Source of the DNA: Rhizomys pruinosus
Taxonomy: Eukaryota; Chordata; Mammalia; Rodentia; Spalacidae
Length of the DNA stretch: 64,000 nucleotides
NCBI GenBank assembly: GCA_009823505.1
Contig: VZQC01010436.1
Span: forward strand, 1,987,568 to 2,051,567
Direction of reading: 5' to 3'
Shown here: positions 47,660 to 58,069 of the stretch, one piece after another
Layout of the letters: every line of letters starts with the position of its first letter
Position numbering within the stretch: position 1 is the stretch's first letter
Translations under genes and position numbers: made by a program
Notes under the pieces: model-generated
What the model was told of the DNA's origin: nothing
The model's input: only the letters and a program-made list of their open reading frames with translations
Database searches by the model: none

Positions 47660-47917
47660 TTTCTTTTTGTATTTTTATTTATTTATTTATTTATTCATTT
47701 ATTTATATGAATGTATTGTCTGCATGTACGTTTGTGCACCCGTGTCATGCAATGCCACAGAGGTCAGAAGAGGGCGTTGGATTCCCCTGGAACTGGAGTT
47801 CTCCTGGAATTGGAGTTACAGACAGTTCTCAGCTGCCATGTGGGTGCTGGGGATCGAACCCAGGTCTTCTGCAAGAGCAGTCGGCACTCTTAACCACTAG
47901 GCCATCTCTCCAGCCCT
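47660..47917 (-). mobile_element. B2/B3-type SINE, minus strand
   Basis: An ATTT-repeat tail (47677-47708), body with GAGGTCAGAAGAGGGCGTTG, box B GGGGATCGAACCCAGGTC, head GGCCATCTCTCCAGCCC. L1-D sequence TGTCATCTT occurs on both sides (about 47652 and 47920), consistent with a short duplication. The three overlapping frames here are SINE translations. Confidence 0.92.
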
Positions 47918-48269
47918 GATGTCATCTTGCTTTACTGCTGCATAGAACTCCATTGTGGATATGTACCACATTTTCTCTATCCACTCATTGGTTGAGGGGC
48001 ATTTGGGTTGGTTCTACCTCTTCACTATTGTGAAGAGAGCTGCAACAAACATATATGTGCATTTATCTTTGAGGTAGGATGAGTCTTAAGGGTATATATC
48101 CATGAGTGGTATCACTGGGTCAGGTTGTAGACTCATGATGAGTCTTTTAAGGTGTCTTCACACCATTTTACATAGTGATTGTATGAGTTTACATTCCCAC
48201 CAATAGTGGATGAGGTTTCTCTTTCCCCGCATCCTCTCCAGCATTTGGTGTCTTTTGTTTTTTCTTTTT

Positions 48270-49212
48270 TTTCCATTTTTATTGATGTTTTGTGTATTTC
48301 ATACATCATTTCTCAATTCACTTCAGGCATATTCCCCTTTCCCTTCCCCTCACCCCACCCCGCCCCACCCAGGACCATGCATTCTTCGGTAACTGTCCTG
48401 CATCTTTCTCTCAGTATTTTTTTATGCTTAGGAATTCACATTTTCCTCCATTAATTTTATATTACTCTAAATTACAGATACATATTATTCACCCATATTC
48501 AGTAATTACAGAGTCTGAGAATTGTTGGTGAGTGGATTCTAGAGCCCATTGAGAGATTCACATTATACCAACATAGTTGCTTTCAGATAAACAAAAAATA
48601 TAACAATAATTTCATTCAGCTTGTGTTTATTCTGAGGAATTTGGGGCTAGCATCCACAAATGAGGGAAACCATTCTCCATTTGTCTTTCTGGGACTGTAT
48701 TACTTCACTCAGCATAATGGCTTCCAGCTCCATCCATTTACCTGCAAAGTTCATAATCCCATCTTTCTTTACTGCTGAATAGTACTCCATTGTGTAGATT
48801 TACCACATTTTTGTCATCCACTCGTCTGTTGAGGGGCATTTGGGTTGGTTCCAGATCTTTGCTATTGTGAAGAGAGCTGCAATAAACATGGACTTGCATG
48901 TATCTTTGCTGTAGGATGAGTCTTTGGGGTATATACCCAGGAATGGTATGACTAGGTCAGATGGTAGGCTCATTCGGAGTCTTTTAAGGGTTCTCCACAG
49001 TCCTTCCCATAGTGGTTGTACACGTTTACATTCCCACCAGCAGTGGATGAGGGTTCCCTTTTCCCCACAACCTCTCCAGCATCTGTTGTCTTTTGTTTTC
49101 TTGATCTTAGCTAGTCGTCTTGGAGTGAGATGATATCTGAGAGTTTTAATTTGCATTTCCTTAATTATTAACGATGTTGAACAGTTTTTAAGATGTTTCT
49201 TAGCCATCTTTA
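48270..49212 (-). mobile_element. L1-E: 5'-truncated L1 inserted into L1-D, minus strand
   Basis: 3' end at about 48275 (reversed G-rich tract at 48340-48370), 3' UTR to 48660, ORF2 C-terminus to 49212. L1-D sequence stops at 48265 and resumes at 49213 (CCAGTCTTATGGGAGTGAGA) at the matching position, so L1-E interrupts it. The 135-codon frame (49207-48800) is the ORF2 C-terminal region with the Cys knuckle ([18 protein letters not shown]), with a few changes. Confidence 0.86.
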
Positions 49213-52140
49213 CCAGTCTTATGGGAGTGAGATAGTATCACAGAGTGGTTTTAATTTGCATTTTCTTAATTATTAATGACGTAGAAGACAATTTAAGATG
49301 TTTCTTAGCCACCAATATTTCCTCAATTGTGAAGTCTCTGTACAGCTCTTTACTTCATCTCTTGAGTGGGTCATTTTTTCCTTAGGTCTTTGTATTTTGA
49401 ACAGTTTATAGATCACATCTTTTGAGTGAGTCATTTTTTTCTTATTTCTATATTTTTTCAGTAGTTTATATATTCTGGATGTTAATATTCTGTCAGATGT
49501 ATCACAGGTCAAGGTTTCTTCCCATTCTCTGGGTTTTCTCCTCACTTCATTGATTGTTTCTTTCCTGATACAGAAGCTTTTGAGTGTAATGAGATCCCGC
49601 TTGTCAATCGTTGACCTTATTTCTTGTGATGCTGCTGCTTGATTTAGAAAGTTTTTTCCTACACCTAGTTTGAGGTTGCTGCCAACAATTTCTTCTATCG
49701 CCTTCAGAGTTTTGGACTCTATGTTGAGGTGTTTGATCCATTTGGAGTTGATTTTTGTACAGGGTGAGAAGTTGGGGTTTAATTTTATTCTTCCACAAAT
49801 GCTGATCCAGTTTTTCCAGCAGCATTTGCTGAAGATGCTGACTTTCTTCCATTTGGTGTTTTTCGCCCCTTGTCAAATATGAGGTCATTGAAATTGTATG
49901 TGCTCAAGTTGGGATTTTCAGTTTTGTTCCATTGGCCCACAGGTCTGTTATTATGCCAATATAGGGCTGTTTTATGACTATAGCCCTGTAATATAGTTTG
50001 AAGTCTGCTATAGCAATCCACCTGTATTGCACTTTTCACTCAGGGTCACTTTGTCTATTCTGAGTCTTTTGTTTTTCCATATGAATTTAAGGATTGTTGA
50101 TAAGTCTTTGAAGAAATTACTGGGGATTTTATTTGGGATTGCTTTGAAACCGTATATCAATTTGGATACACTGTACATTTTTACCATATTAATTTTTCAA
50201 ATCCATGAGCATGAGGGGGTCTTTCTATCTTCTGATGTCTTCTTGAATCTCCTTCAAGGGTTTAAAATTTTTGTTGTAGAGATCTTTGGTATCATTGGTT
50301 AAGTTTGTTCCTAGGTACTTTACTGTTTTCATGGCTATTGTGAATGGAAAGGTCTTCTTTTATTCCTTCCTCCAGTTACTTGTTGTTGGTGTAAAAAAAG
50401 ACTACTGATTTTTCTAGGTTAATTTTGTAGCCTCCCATTTTACTGAAACTTTTAATCGTTTCTAGGAGTTTACTGATGGAGATTTTAGCATCCCTCATAT
50501 AAACTATCATATGGTCTGCAAACAGGGATAGCATGACTTCCTCTTTTCCAATTAGTAATCCTTTAATTTCCCTTTCTTGCCTTATTATCCTGGCAAATGT
50601 TTCAAGCACTATATTGAGGAGTGGCGATAGGGGCCAGGCTTGCCATGTTTCTGCCTTTAAGGTGAATGCTTCTAACTTTTTTCCATTAATGATGGTGTTG
50701 GCTGTGGGTTTATTGTATATGGCTTTGATTACATTGAGGAATGATCCTTCCAGTCCAATCCCCACTAGGACATTAGCATGAAGGGATGCTCGATTATGTC
50801 GAAGACTTTTTCTGCGTCAATTGAGCTGATAATGTGGTTTTTGTCTTTCAGTCCATTTATGTATGTTGAACCATCCCTGTATCTCTGGTATGAATCCATC
50901 TTGGAAATGATTGACTATCTTTTTGATCTGGGTCTGTATGTGGTTTGCAGGCATTTTGTTGAGAATTTTTGCATTATGCTCATTAATGAGATGGATTTAT
51001 ACTTTTCTTTTTTGGTGGTGTATTTGCCTGGCTATCTAGTAGTAATTTGGGAGTTTTTCCTCTGCTTTTACCCTTCTGAATAGTTTTAGTAACAATGGTT
51101 GTATGTTCTCTTTAAATATTTTATAGAATTCTTCTGTGAAACCACCTGGGTCTGGACTTTTTTAAGTTGGGAGGTTTACTATTTCATTTCAACTTCTTCA
51201 TATATTATGGGTCAGCTAAGCTGTCAAGCTCTGTTTGGTTAAACTTTGTTGAATTCCAGGACTTAACATATTCATCCATTTCTCTTAAGTTTTCAAATTT
51301 AGTAGAGTATAGGTTTTTGAACTATTCTTATATAATTGTCTGGATCTTCTCATTGTCTTTTGTGATATTTTCCCTTTCATCATGAATTCTATTCATTTGG
51401 AGTTGCTTTTTCTTTCTTTTGGTTAACTGGGCTAGGGGGTCTATCTATCTTGTTTATCCTTTCAAAGAACCAGCTTTATTTGATTTATTGATTTTTATAT
51501 TATTTGTTTATATTTCATTGATTTCTGCTCTGATTTTGTGATTTCTTCTGTCGGGCTTAGGATTCATTTGTTGCTGTCTATCAAGTGTTTTTTTAGCTGC
51601 AGTATTAGTTCCTTTATTTGTCCTATTTCTGCTTTTTCAATGTAGGCACTGCTTTTAAAGTATCCCATTAGTTTTGCCTTCTTGTATTATCTTTTTCATT
51701 TTTCCCAGGTATGTTTTTATTTCTTTCTTTATTTCTCCCTTTACTCATTCATTATTCAGGAGTGTGTTTATTCTACATGTGTTCTTGTAGATATTTGGGC
51801 TTATTCTGGTATTGCACTGTGGTCTGATAGAATGCATCAAATTATTTGTATTTGTAGAGATTATTTTTCTGTGTCCCAGTATGTGGTTGATTTTGGAGCA
51901 TGTTCCATGTGGTGCTGAGTAGAAAGTATACTCTCTAGTGTTTGGGTGGAATATTCTATAAATAGCTGTGAGGTCCATTTGTCATATTGTATTTTTTAGT
52001 TTAGATATCCCTGTGTTTATTCTTTGTACAGTTGAACTATCTAATAGTCTCAGTGGTGTATTGGAATCCCCCACTTTTAGTGTGCTGAGACCAATCTGTG
52101 CCTGAGGTTCTGTAGAATTGTGTTTATAAAGTTTTGTGCA

Positions 52141-52559
52141 CCGAGATCTCCTGAGGCCAGCAGAAGGAAGAGCAGGAGACAGGTAGGAACTGGGTGCCTT
52201 AGCAAAGCTAATTGTTGATCCCTTAATCCACCTGCCTTTGGCTTGATTGGCGTTTGTGGCTGTGGGGTTGGAGTTATCCTCCCAGCTGGGATTAAAGGTG
52301 CGGTCTTTGGCTTGATTGGATTTTGTGGCTGTGGGGACGGAGTTATCCTCTCAGTCGGTACTAAAGGTGGGCTTGTGTGACTCTTGAGATCTGGGATCTC
52401 CTGAGGCCAGCAGAAGGTACTGGGGCGCAGGCTGAAGAGCCACCCCCCCCACCAACTGGGATTACGAAGAGGCATCTGAAGGAGGCAAGCAAAGCAAGCC
52501 TTCAACACAGTGAAGAGGCATTTAGGACTAACATTGGAATACAGACAAGGAGAAGCCAT
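52141..52559 (+). promoter_or_regulatory. L1-F 5' UTR with internal repeats
   Basis: The block ATCTCCTGAGGCCAGCAGAA occurs at about 52145 and 52396, some 248 bp apart, so just over one monomer is present. Within it a 69-bp tandem duplication starts at 52236 and 52305 (CTTTGGCTTGATTGG, then TTGTGGCTGTGGGG and GGAGTTATCCTC). The sequence does not visibly match the L1-A 5' UTR. L1 5' UTRs act as internal Pol II promoters; activity here is not shown. Confidence 0.75.
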
Positions 52560-53690
52560 ATGCCAGGATCACAAAGAAGAGACAACACTGGAAAGACACA
52601 GGATAATCCTGTGACAAGCTTTACCAACCCTATGGAAGACTCGTGCAGTGGGATCCCTCTGGGGATGCCCCAGGACACAGACATCCGAAACACAAATGGG
52701 AACATATTTAAAGAACTACAAGACGATAAAGAATAAATCAAAGAACTAAGAAAAGAGAGCGAGGAACTCAAGAAAGACCTAGAGAGAGAGAATGACAAGC
52801 TCCGGAAGGAAGTAGAAACACTGAAAAGATCACATGCTGAAAAAGATAAAGAAACCAACCAGCGAACTAAAGAGCTACAAGAAGAGATCGAGAAGCTCCA
52901 AAAAGAAGTAGAAATACTAAAGAAATCAGAAGAGGACATGAAAAAGGAAATCAAACACTCATCTATTCAAGAGGAAAGGGATGGAAAAAGCCTCAGAAGC
53001 AGAATGGAGGAAGCAGAACAAAGAATATCAGACCTGGAAGATAACACAGAACAACTAAAAACCTCAAGGAAAGATTATGAAAAATTTAAAAATACACAAA
53101 AATGGAACAACCAGGAGCTGTGGGACACTATGAAAAGATCAAACCTCCGCATCATAGGAATAGAGGAAGGAGAAGAATCCCAAGAGAATGGTATTGATCA
53201 GATCTTCAACAGAATAATAGATGAAAACTTCCCCAAACTAAAAAAGGACAAACCAATACCAATACAAGAAGCACATAGAACTCCAAACAGACAAGATCAG
53301 AAAAGAAATTCTCCACGCCACATCATAGTTAAAATGCTGGACACCCAAAACAAAGAGAAAATTCTTAAAGCGACAAGAGAAAAACAACAAGTGACCTATA
53401 AGGGGAAACCTATCAGAATAACAACGGACTTCTCACAGCAAACGATGAAGGCAAGAAGAACCTGGAGCAAAGCATTCCCAGTGTTGAGGGACAATGGATG
53501 CCAGCCCAGGTTACTATACCCAGCAAAAATGTCAATCATAGTGGAAGGAGAGAGGAAAATCTTCCATGACATAAACAACTTGAAAGAATACATGTCCGGA
53601 AAACCAACCCTTCAGAGAATACTTGAAGCAATCCAAAGAACAGAAGAAAGGAGCAACCAACCCCAGGCAACTAGAAGGAGAAATCAATAA
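52560..53690 (+). pseudogene. ORF1: L1-F ORF1p, one in-frame stop
   Basis: RNA-binding chaperone of the L1 RNP. The frame is continuous to 53690 except for a TAA at 52734-52736 in the N-terminal third. The start region also differs from L1-A: the L1-A start aligns to an ACT codon (TGKTQDN), so the ATG at 52560 or one further upstream (52377) would have to serve. After the stop, coiled coil (52760-53090), RRM (SNLRIIGIEEGEESQENG) and C-terminal domain (TMKARRTWSKAF) are intact. There is one coiled-coil unit in place of L1-A's seventeen. Re-initiation at the ATG at 52938 would give a 250-residue product lacking much of the coil. Confidence 0.9.
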
Positions 53691-53731
53691 AAGCATAACT
53701 GCAGAAGTAGAAACCTAAATCAAAACCGCAG

Positions 53732-56700
53732 ATGGATAATAAGGCAAAAGGAAGCAACACAAACCTATCAGTCATAACCTTAAATATTAATGGACTAAAT
53801 TCCCCAATCAAAAGACATAGACTGGGAGACTGGATTAGGAAACAGAATCCATCGATATGCTGTCTGCAAGAAACACATCTTACCTTCAAGGACAGGCACC
53901 ACCTTAAAGTGAAGGGATGGAAAAAAATATTCCAAGCAAATGGTACCAAAAAGAAAGCAGGTGTTGCTATTTTAATATCGGATAAAATAGACTTCAAAGT
54001 AAAAGAAATCAGAAGAGACAAAGAAGGCCATTACATTTTCATCAAAGGAACAATCCACCAAGAAGATTTCACAATTATGAATATATATGCCCCAAATTCT
54101 GGTGCACCAAACTTTATAAAGACAATTCTCCAGGACCACAAGTCACAGACTAACCCCAGCACACTCATAGTGGGAGATTTCAATACCCCACTGAGTCCTT
54201 TGGATAGGTCAACAGGACAAAAAATAAACAGAGAGACATCTGAACTGAACGATATGATACACCAAATGGACCTCATAGACCTCTACCGAACATTCCATCC
54301 TAATACCAGAGAATACACTTTCTACTCAGCACCCCACGGAACATTCTCCAAAATCGACCACATCCTGGGACACAGAAGAAACCTCTACAAATACAAAAAG
54401 ATTGAAATAATTTCATGCATCCTGTCAGACCACAGTGCAATGAAGCTCAACATCAACACCAGGACAAGCCCTCCTGCCTACAAGAACACATGGAGACTAA
54501 ACAACACACTCTTGAATAATGAATGGGTCAAGGAAGAGATAAAGAAAGAAATAAAAACATTCCTGGAACTGAATGACAATGACAATACAACACAACAAAA
54601 CTTATGGGATACCTTAAAAGCAGTCCTAAGAGGGAAATTTATAGCCCTGGGTGCCTACATTAGAAAAACAGAAAGAGCACAAGTGAATGATCTAACACTA
54701 CAGCTAAAAGCACTTGAGAGGCAACAACAGATGAACCCTAAACGCAACAGACAGGAAGAAATAACAAAAATCAGAGCAGAAATCAATGAAATAGAAACAA
54801 AGAAAACAATACAAAAAATCAATGAAGCCAAAAGTTGGTTCTTTGAAAGAATAAACAAGATAGACAGACCTCTAGCCCAGTTAACAAAAAGAAAGAAGGA
54901 ACAACTCCAAATCAATACAATCTGTGATGAAAAGGGAAATATCACAACGGACAAGGAAAAGATCAAGAAAATTATATGGGAATATTACAAGAACCTATAT
55001 TCTACCAAGTTTGAAAATCTAGAAGAAATGGATGAATATCTGAAATCTTGGGAATCACCAAAGCTTGGCCAAGAGGAGACCAGCAGCTTAAACAGACCCA
55101 TAACATATGAAGAAATAGAGGATGTAGTAAGAAGCCTCCCAACTAAAAAAAGCCCAGGCCCAGACGGTTTCACAGCAGAATTCTATAAAACATTTCAAAA
55201 AGACCTACAACCATTATTTCTGAAACTGTTTAGAAGTATACAATCAGAGGGAATTCTCCCAAATTCCTTCTATGAAGCCAACATCACTCTATTACCAAAA
55301 CCAGGCAAAGATCCAACTAAAAAGGAGAATTATAGACCCATCTCCCTCATGAACACAGATGCCAAAATTCTAAACAGAATACTGGCAAATCGCATACAGA
55401 CCCACATCAAGAAGATCATCCATCATGACCAAGTTGGATTCATACCAGAGATGCAGGGATGGTTCAACATACGAAAATCAATAAACATCATCAAACACAT
55501 AAACGGAATCAAAGACAAAAACCACACCATCATCTCAATTGATGCTGAAAAAGCCTTTGACAAAATCCAGCATCCCTTCATGCTTAAAGTCCTAGAAGGA
55601 ATTGGATTGGAGGGATCATTCCTCAATGTAATCAAAGCCATATACAGGAAACCCACAGCCAATATCATCCTAAATGGGGAAATGACGGAAACATTCCCTT
55701 TAAAGGTAGGAACTCGGCAAGGCTGCCCCCTATCACCACTCCTCTTCAATATAGTGCTTGAAACACTTGCTAGAGCAATAAGGCAAGAAAAGGATATTAA
55801 AGGAGTACTAATTGGAAAAGAGGAAGTCAAACTATCCCTATTTGCTGATGATATGATTGTTTACTTAAGAGATGCAAAAAACTCCACCAGAAAACTCCTA
55901 GAAACGATTAACAGCTTCAGCAAAGTGGCAGGATACAAAATTAACCTTAGAAAATCAATGGCCTTTCTTTACACCAAGAACAAGCAACTGGAGAAAGAAT
56001 TCAAAGAGACCTTCCCACTCACAATAGCCTCAAAAACAATAAGATACCTAGGAACAAACCTAACCAAAGACACCAAAGACCTCTACAACAAAAATTTTAA
56101 ACCCTTAAAGAAAGAAATTGAAGAAGACCTCAGAAGATGGAAAAACCTCCCATGCTCATGGATTGGGAAAATTAACATTGTAAAAATGTCCATTTTACCA
56201 AAACTCTTGTATAGATTTAATGCAATCCCAATCAAAATCCCCAAGAGTTTCTTCACAGGCTTGGAAACAAAAGTTCTTAAATTCATTTGGAGAAACAAAA
56301 GACCCCGAATAGCCAAATCAATCCTGAGTGAAAAGAGCTACACAGGAGGGATCTCTATACCAGATTTTAAACTATACTACAGGGCTATAGTCATAAAAAC
56401 AGCCTGGTACTGGCACAAAAACAGACCTGTTGACCAATGGAACAAAACCGAAGATCCAAATCTGAGCACATACAATTTCAGCCATCTCATATTTGACAAG
56501 GGGGCCAAGAAACCACAATGGAGAAAAGACAGCATCTTCAGCAAGTGGTGTTGGCAAAACTGGATCACCACTTGTAGAAGAATGAAATTAAACCCCTACC
56601 TCTCACCCTGTACAAAAGTCAACTCCAGATGGATTAAAGACCTCAACGTGAAACCCCAAACTCTGAAGGTGATAGAAGAAAAAGTTGGCAGCAGACTACA

Positions 56701-57565
56701 AGACATAGGCGTAGGAAAAGACTTCCTAAATCAGACAGCAGCTGCACAAGAATTAAGGTCGACAATTGACAAATGGGACCTCATCAAACTCAAAAGCTTC
56801 TGTACATCAAAAGAAACAATCAAGGAAGTGAAGAGAAATCCCACAGAGTGGGAGGAAACCTTCACTGCAGATACATCTGACAAAGCATTGATTTCCAGAA
56901 TATATAAACTACTCAAAAAACAAAGAAAAAAGAAAACAAATGACCCGCTCAATAGATGGAGCAAAGAACTGAACAGAGACTTCACAAGCGAGGAATTAGA
57001 GATGTCTGAGAAACACCTCAAGAACTGCTCAACATCACTAATCATTAAGGAAATGCAAATGAAAACCACTTTAAGATATCATCTTACTCCAATAAGACTG
57101 GCTAGGATCAAGAAAACAAATGATACCAAGTGCTGGAGAGGTTGTGGGGAAAGGGGAACACTCATCCACTGCTGGTGGGAATGTAAACTCGTACAGCCAC
57201 TATGGAAAGCAGTGTGGAGAACCCTTGGAAGACTTGGAATGAACTTGCCACCCGACCCAGCCATACCACTCCTGGGCATGTACCCTCAAGACTTACGCCA
57301 CCACAGAGATACATGCACGGCCATGTTTATTGCAGCTCTCTTCACAATAGCAAGGAGCTGGAACCAACCTAAATGCCCCTCAACTGACGAGTGGATAGAG
57401 AAAATGTGGTACATCTACACAATGGAGTTCTATGCAGCAGTAAAGAAAGACGACATCATGAGCTTTGCAGGAAAATGGCTGGAGCTAGAGGACATCATGC
57501 TGAGTGAAGTAACACAGTCCCAGAAAAACAAACGACGAATGGTATCCCTCATCTGTGGATGCTAG
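53732..57565 (+). CDS. ORF2: L1-F ORF2p: endonuclease/reverse transcriptase, intact (1277 aa)
   Basis: ORF2p nicks target DNA and reverse-transcribes L1 RNA at the nick. The length matches mammalian L1 ORF2p (about 1275-1280). Endonuclease residues of the APE-like fold are in place: N18, E47, D149 and N151 (GDFN), D209 (SKIDH), D233 and H234 (SDH). RT motifs are SPGPDGF from residue 474, [12 protein letters not shown] near 660, and FADD at 704-707. The C-terminal CX3CX7HX4C knuckle is C1134, C1138, H1146, C1151. The start is the ATG 41 bp after ORF1's stop, in the same place as in L1-A. No stop or shift is seen. It looks catalytically competent, but the companion ORF1 is broken. Confidence 0.96.
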   Translation: MDNKAKGSNTNLSVITLNINGLNSPIKRHRLGDWIRKQNPSICCLQETHLTFKDRHHLKVKGWKKIFQANGTKKKAGVAILISDKIDFKVKEIRRDKEGHYIFIKGTIHQEDFTIMNIYAPNSGAPNFIKTILQDHKSQTNPSTLIVGDFNTPLSPLDRSTGQKINRETSELNDMIHQMDLIDLYRTFHPNTREYTFYSAPHGTFSKIDHILGHRRNLYKYKKIEIISCILSDHSAMKLNINTRTSPPAYKNTWRLNNTLLNNEWVKEEIKKEIKTFLELNDNDNTTQQNLWDTLKAVLRGKFIALGAYIRKTERAQVNDLTLQLKALERQQQMNPKRNRQEEITKIRAEINEIETKKTIQKINEAKSWFFERINKIDRPLAQLTKRKKEQLQINTICDEKGNITTDKEKIKKIIWEYYKNLYSTKFENLEEMDEYLKSWESPKLGQEETSSLNRPITYEEIEDVVRSLPTKKSPGPDGFTAEFYKTFQKDLQPLFLKLFRSIQSEGILPNSFYEANITLLPKPGKDPTKKENYRPISLMNTDAKILNRILANRIQTHIKKIIHHDQVGFIPEMQGWFNIRKSINIIKHINGIKDKNHTIISIDAEKAFDKIQHPFMLKVLEGIGLEGSFLNVIKAIYRKPTANIILNGEMTETFPLKVGTRQGCPLSPLLFNIVLETLARAIRQEKDIKGVLIGKEEVKLSLFADDMIVYLRDAKNSTRKLLETINSFSKVAGYKINLRKSMAFLYTKNKQLEKEFKETFPLTIASKTIRYLGTNLTKDTKDLYNKNFKPLKKEIEEDLRRWKNLPCSWIGKINIVKMSILPKLLYRFNAIPIKIPKSFFTGLETKVLKFIWRNKRPRIAKSILSEKSYTGGISIPDFKLYYRAIVIKTAWYWHKNRPVDQWNKTEDPNLSTYNFSHLIFDKGAKKPQWRKDSIFSKWCWQNWITTCRRMKLNPYLSPCTKVNSRWIKDLNVKPQTLKVIEEKVGSRLQDIGVGKDFLNQTAAAQELRSTIDKWDLIKLKSFCTSKETIKEVKRNPTEWEETFTADTSDKALISRIYKLLKKQRKKKTNDPLNRWSKELNRDFTSEELEMSEKHLKNCSTSLIIKEMQMKTTLRYHLTPIRLARIKKTNDTKCWRGCGERGTLIHCWWECKLVQPLWKAVWRTLGRLGMNLPPDPAIPLLGMYPQDLRHHRDTCTAMFIAALFTIARSWNQPKCPSTDEWIEKMWYIYTMEFYAAVKKDDIMSFAGKWLELEDIMLSEVTQSQKNKRRMVSLICGC

Positions 57566-57886
57566 TGCCAATTACCTAGTTGTAAGTATTTCTTGTGTAG
57601 GGCCCCCTGAACTTTTGTCCAAAGCAGTTGGGCATAATGCATATTGGAAACAACAACAATAACAACAACAACAACAACAACAGTAAGGACTGCATCAAAG
57701 AACTGACTGAAACAGTGAACTTCTGCTCAAAACAGTCAACTTCTTCATGGAGAATATTGAGAAAGTCTGAGAAAGAGATGAAAAACATGTTTGGCAGAAT
57801 GCATGAGCTCGGGCGGGGTGGGGGAATGGGCAGGAACATGGGTCTAGATTTGTTAATAAAATAAAAATACATTTATGTGAAAAAAA
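57566..57886 (+). other. L1-F 3' UTR
   Basis: Contains an AAC trinucleotide run (57649-57682), a G-rich polypurine tract (57810-57843) of the kind conserved in L1 3' UTRs, and AATAAA at 57855-57860, followed by a short A-rich end. Much shorter than the 3' UTR of the older L1 at 34727-35774. Confidence 0.88.
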
Positions 57887-58069
57887 GTGAAACAATCAAG
57901 GAAGTGAAGAGAAATCCCACAGAGTGGGATGAATCCTTCACTGCCGATACATCTGACAAAGCATTGATTTCCAGAGTATATAAACTACTCAAAAAATAAG
58001 GAAAAAAGAAAACAAATGACCCACTCAATAGATGGAGCAAAGAACTGAACAGAGACTTCACAAAAAAAA
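57887..58069 (+). mobile_element. isolated L1 ORF2 scrap with A-rich end
   Basis: Corresponds to 56814-56997 of L1-F (GAAACAATCAAGGAAGTGAA to GAACAGAGACTTCACA), then a run of nine A. It lies directly after the L1-F tail, in the same orientation. A stop is present in the frame. It could be a separate prematurely polyadenylated insertion or part of the L1-F insertion event. Confidence 0.82.

Larger units (their letters stand above)
46790..52140 (-). mobile_element. L1-D: decayed L1, minus strand, with nested insertions
   Basis: Minus-strand ORF2 from the endonuclease region at 52140 down to its C-terminus near 47600, then 3' UTR to an A-rich end (T-rich on plus around 46790-46822). It is interrupted by a SINE (47660-47917) and by another L1 (48270-49212). 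ORF2 is broken throughout. The RT box reads FADH (50511-50522). The 3' UTR unit appears twice in tandem (47137-47370 and 47376-47610), so two insertions may be stacked. The 5' side abuts the L1-F 5' UTR. Confidence 0.83.
52141..57886 (+). mobile_element. L1-F: near-intact full-length LINE-1, plus strand
   Basis: 5' UTR (52141-52559), ORF1 (52560-53690, one in-frame stop), a 41-bp spacer, intact ORF2 (53732-57565), and a 3' UTR (57566-57886) with an AAC repeat, G-rich tract and AATAAA. It is the youngest-looking ORF2 in the window. No target-site duplication was found at the visible ends, which abut L1-D on the left and another L1 scrap on the right. Confidence 0.94.

Noticed and set aside
49118..49313. 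About 100-bp tandem duplication in L1
   Set aside because: Explained by nesting: L1-E ends at 49212 and the interrupted L1-D resumes at 49213 with the same consensus segment.
52077..52559. 160-codon minus frame, Pro-rich
   Set aside because: Antisense to the L1-F 5' UTR repeats, with its last part in L1-D. No independent support.
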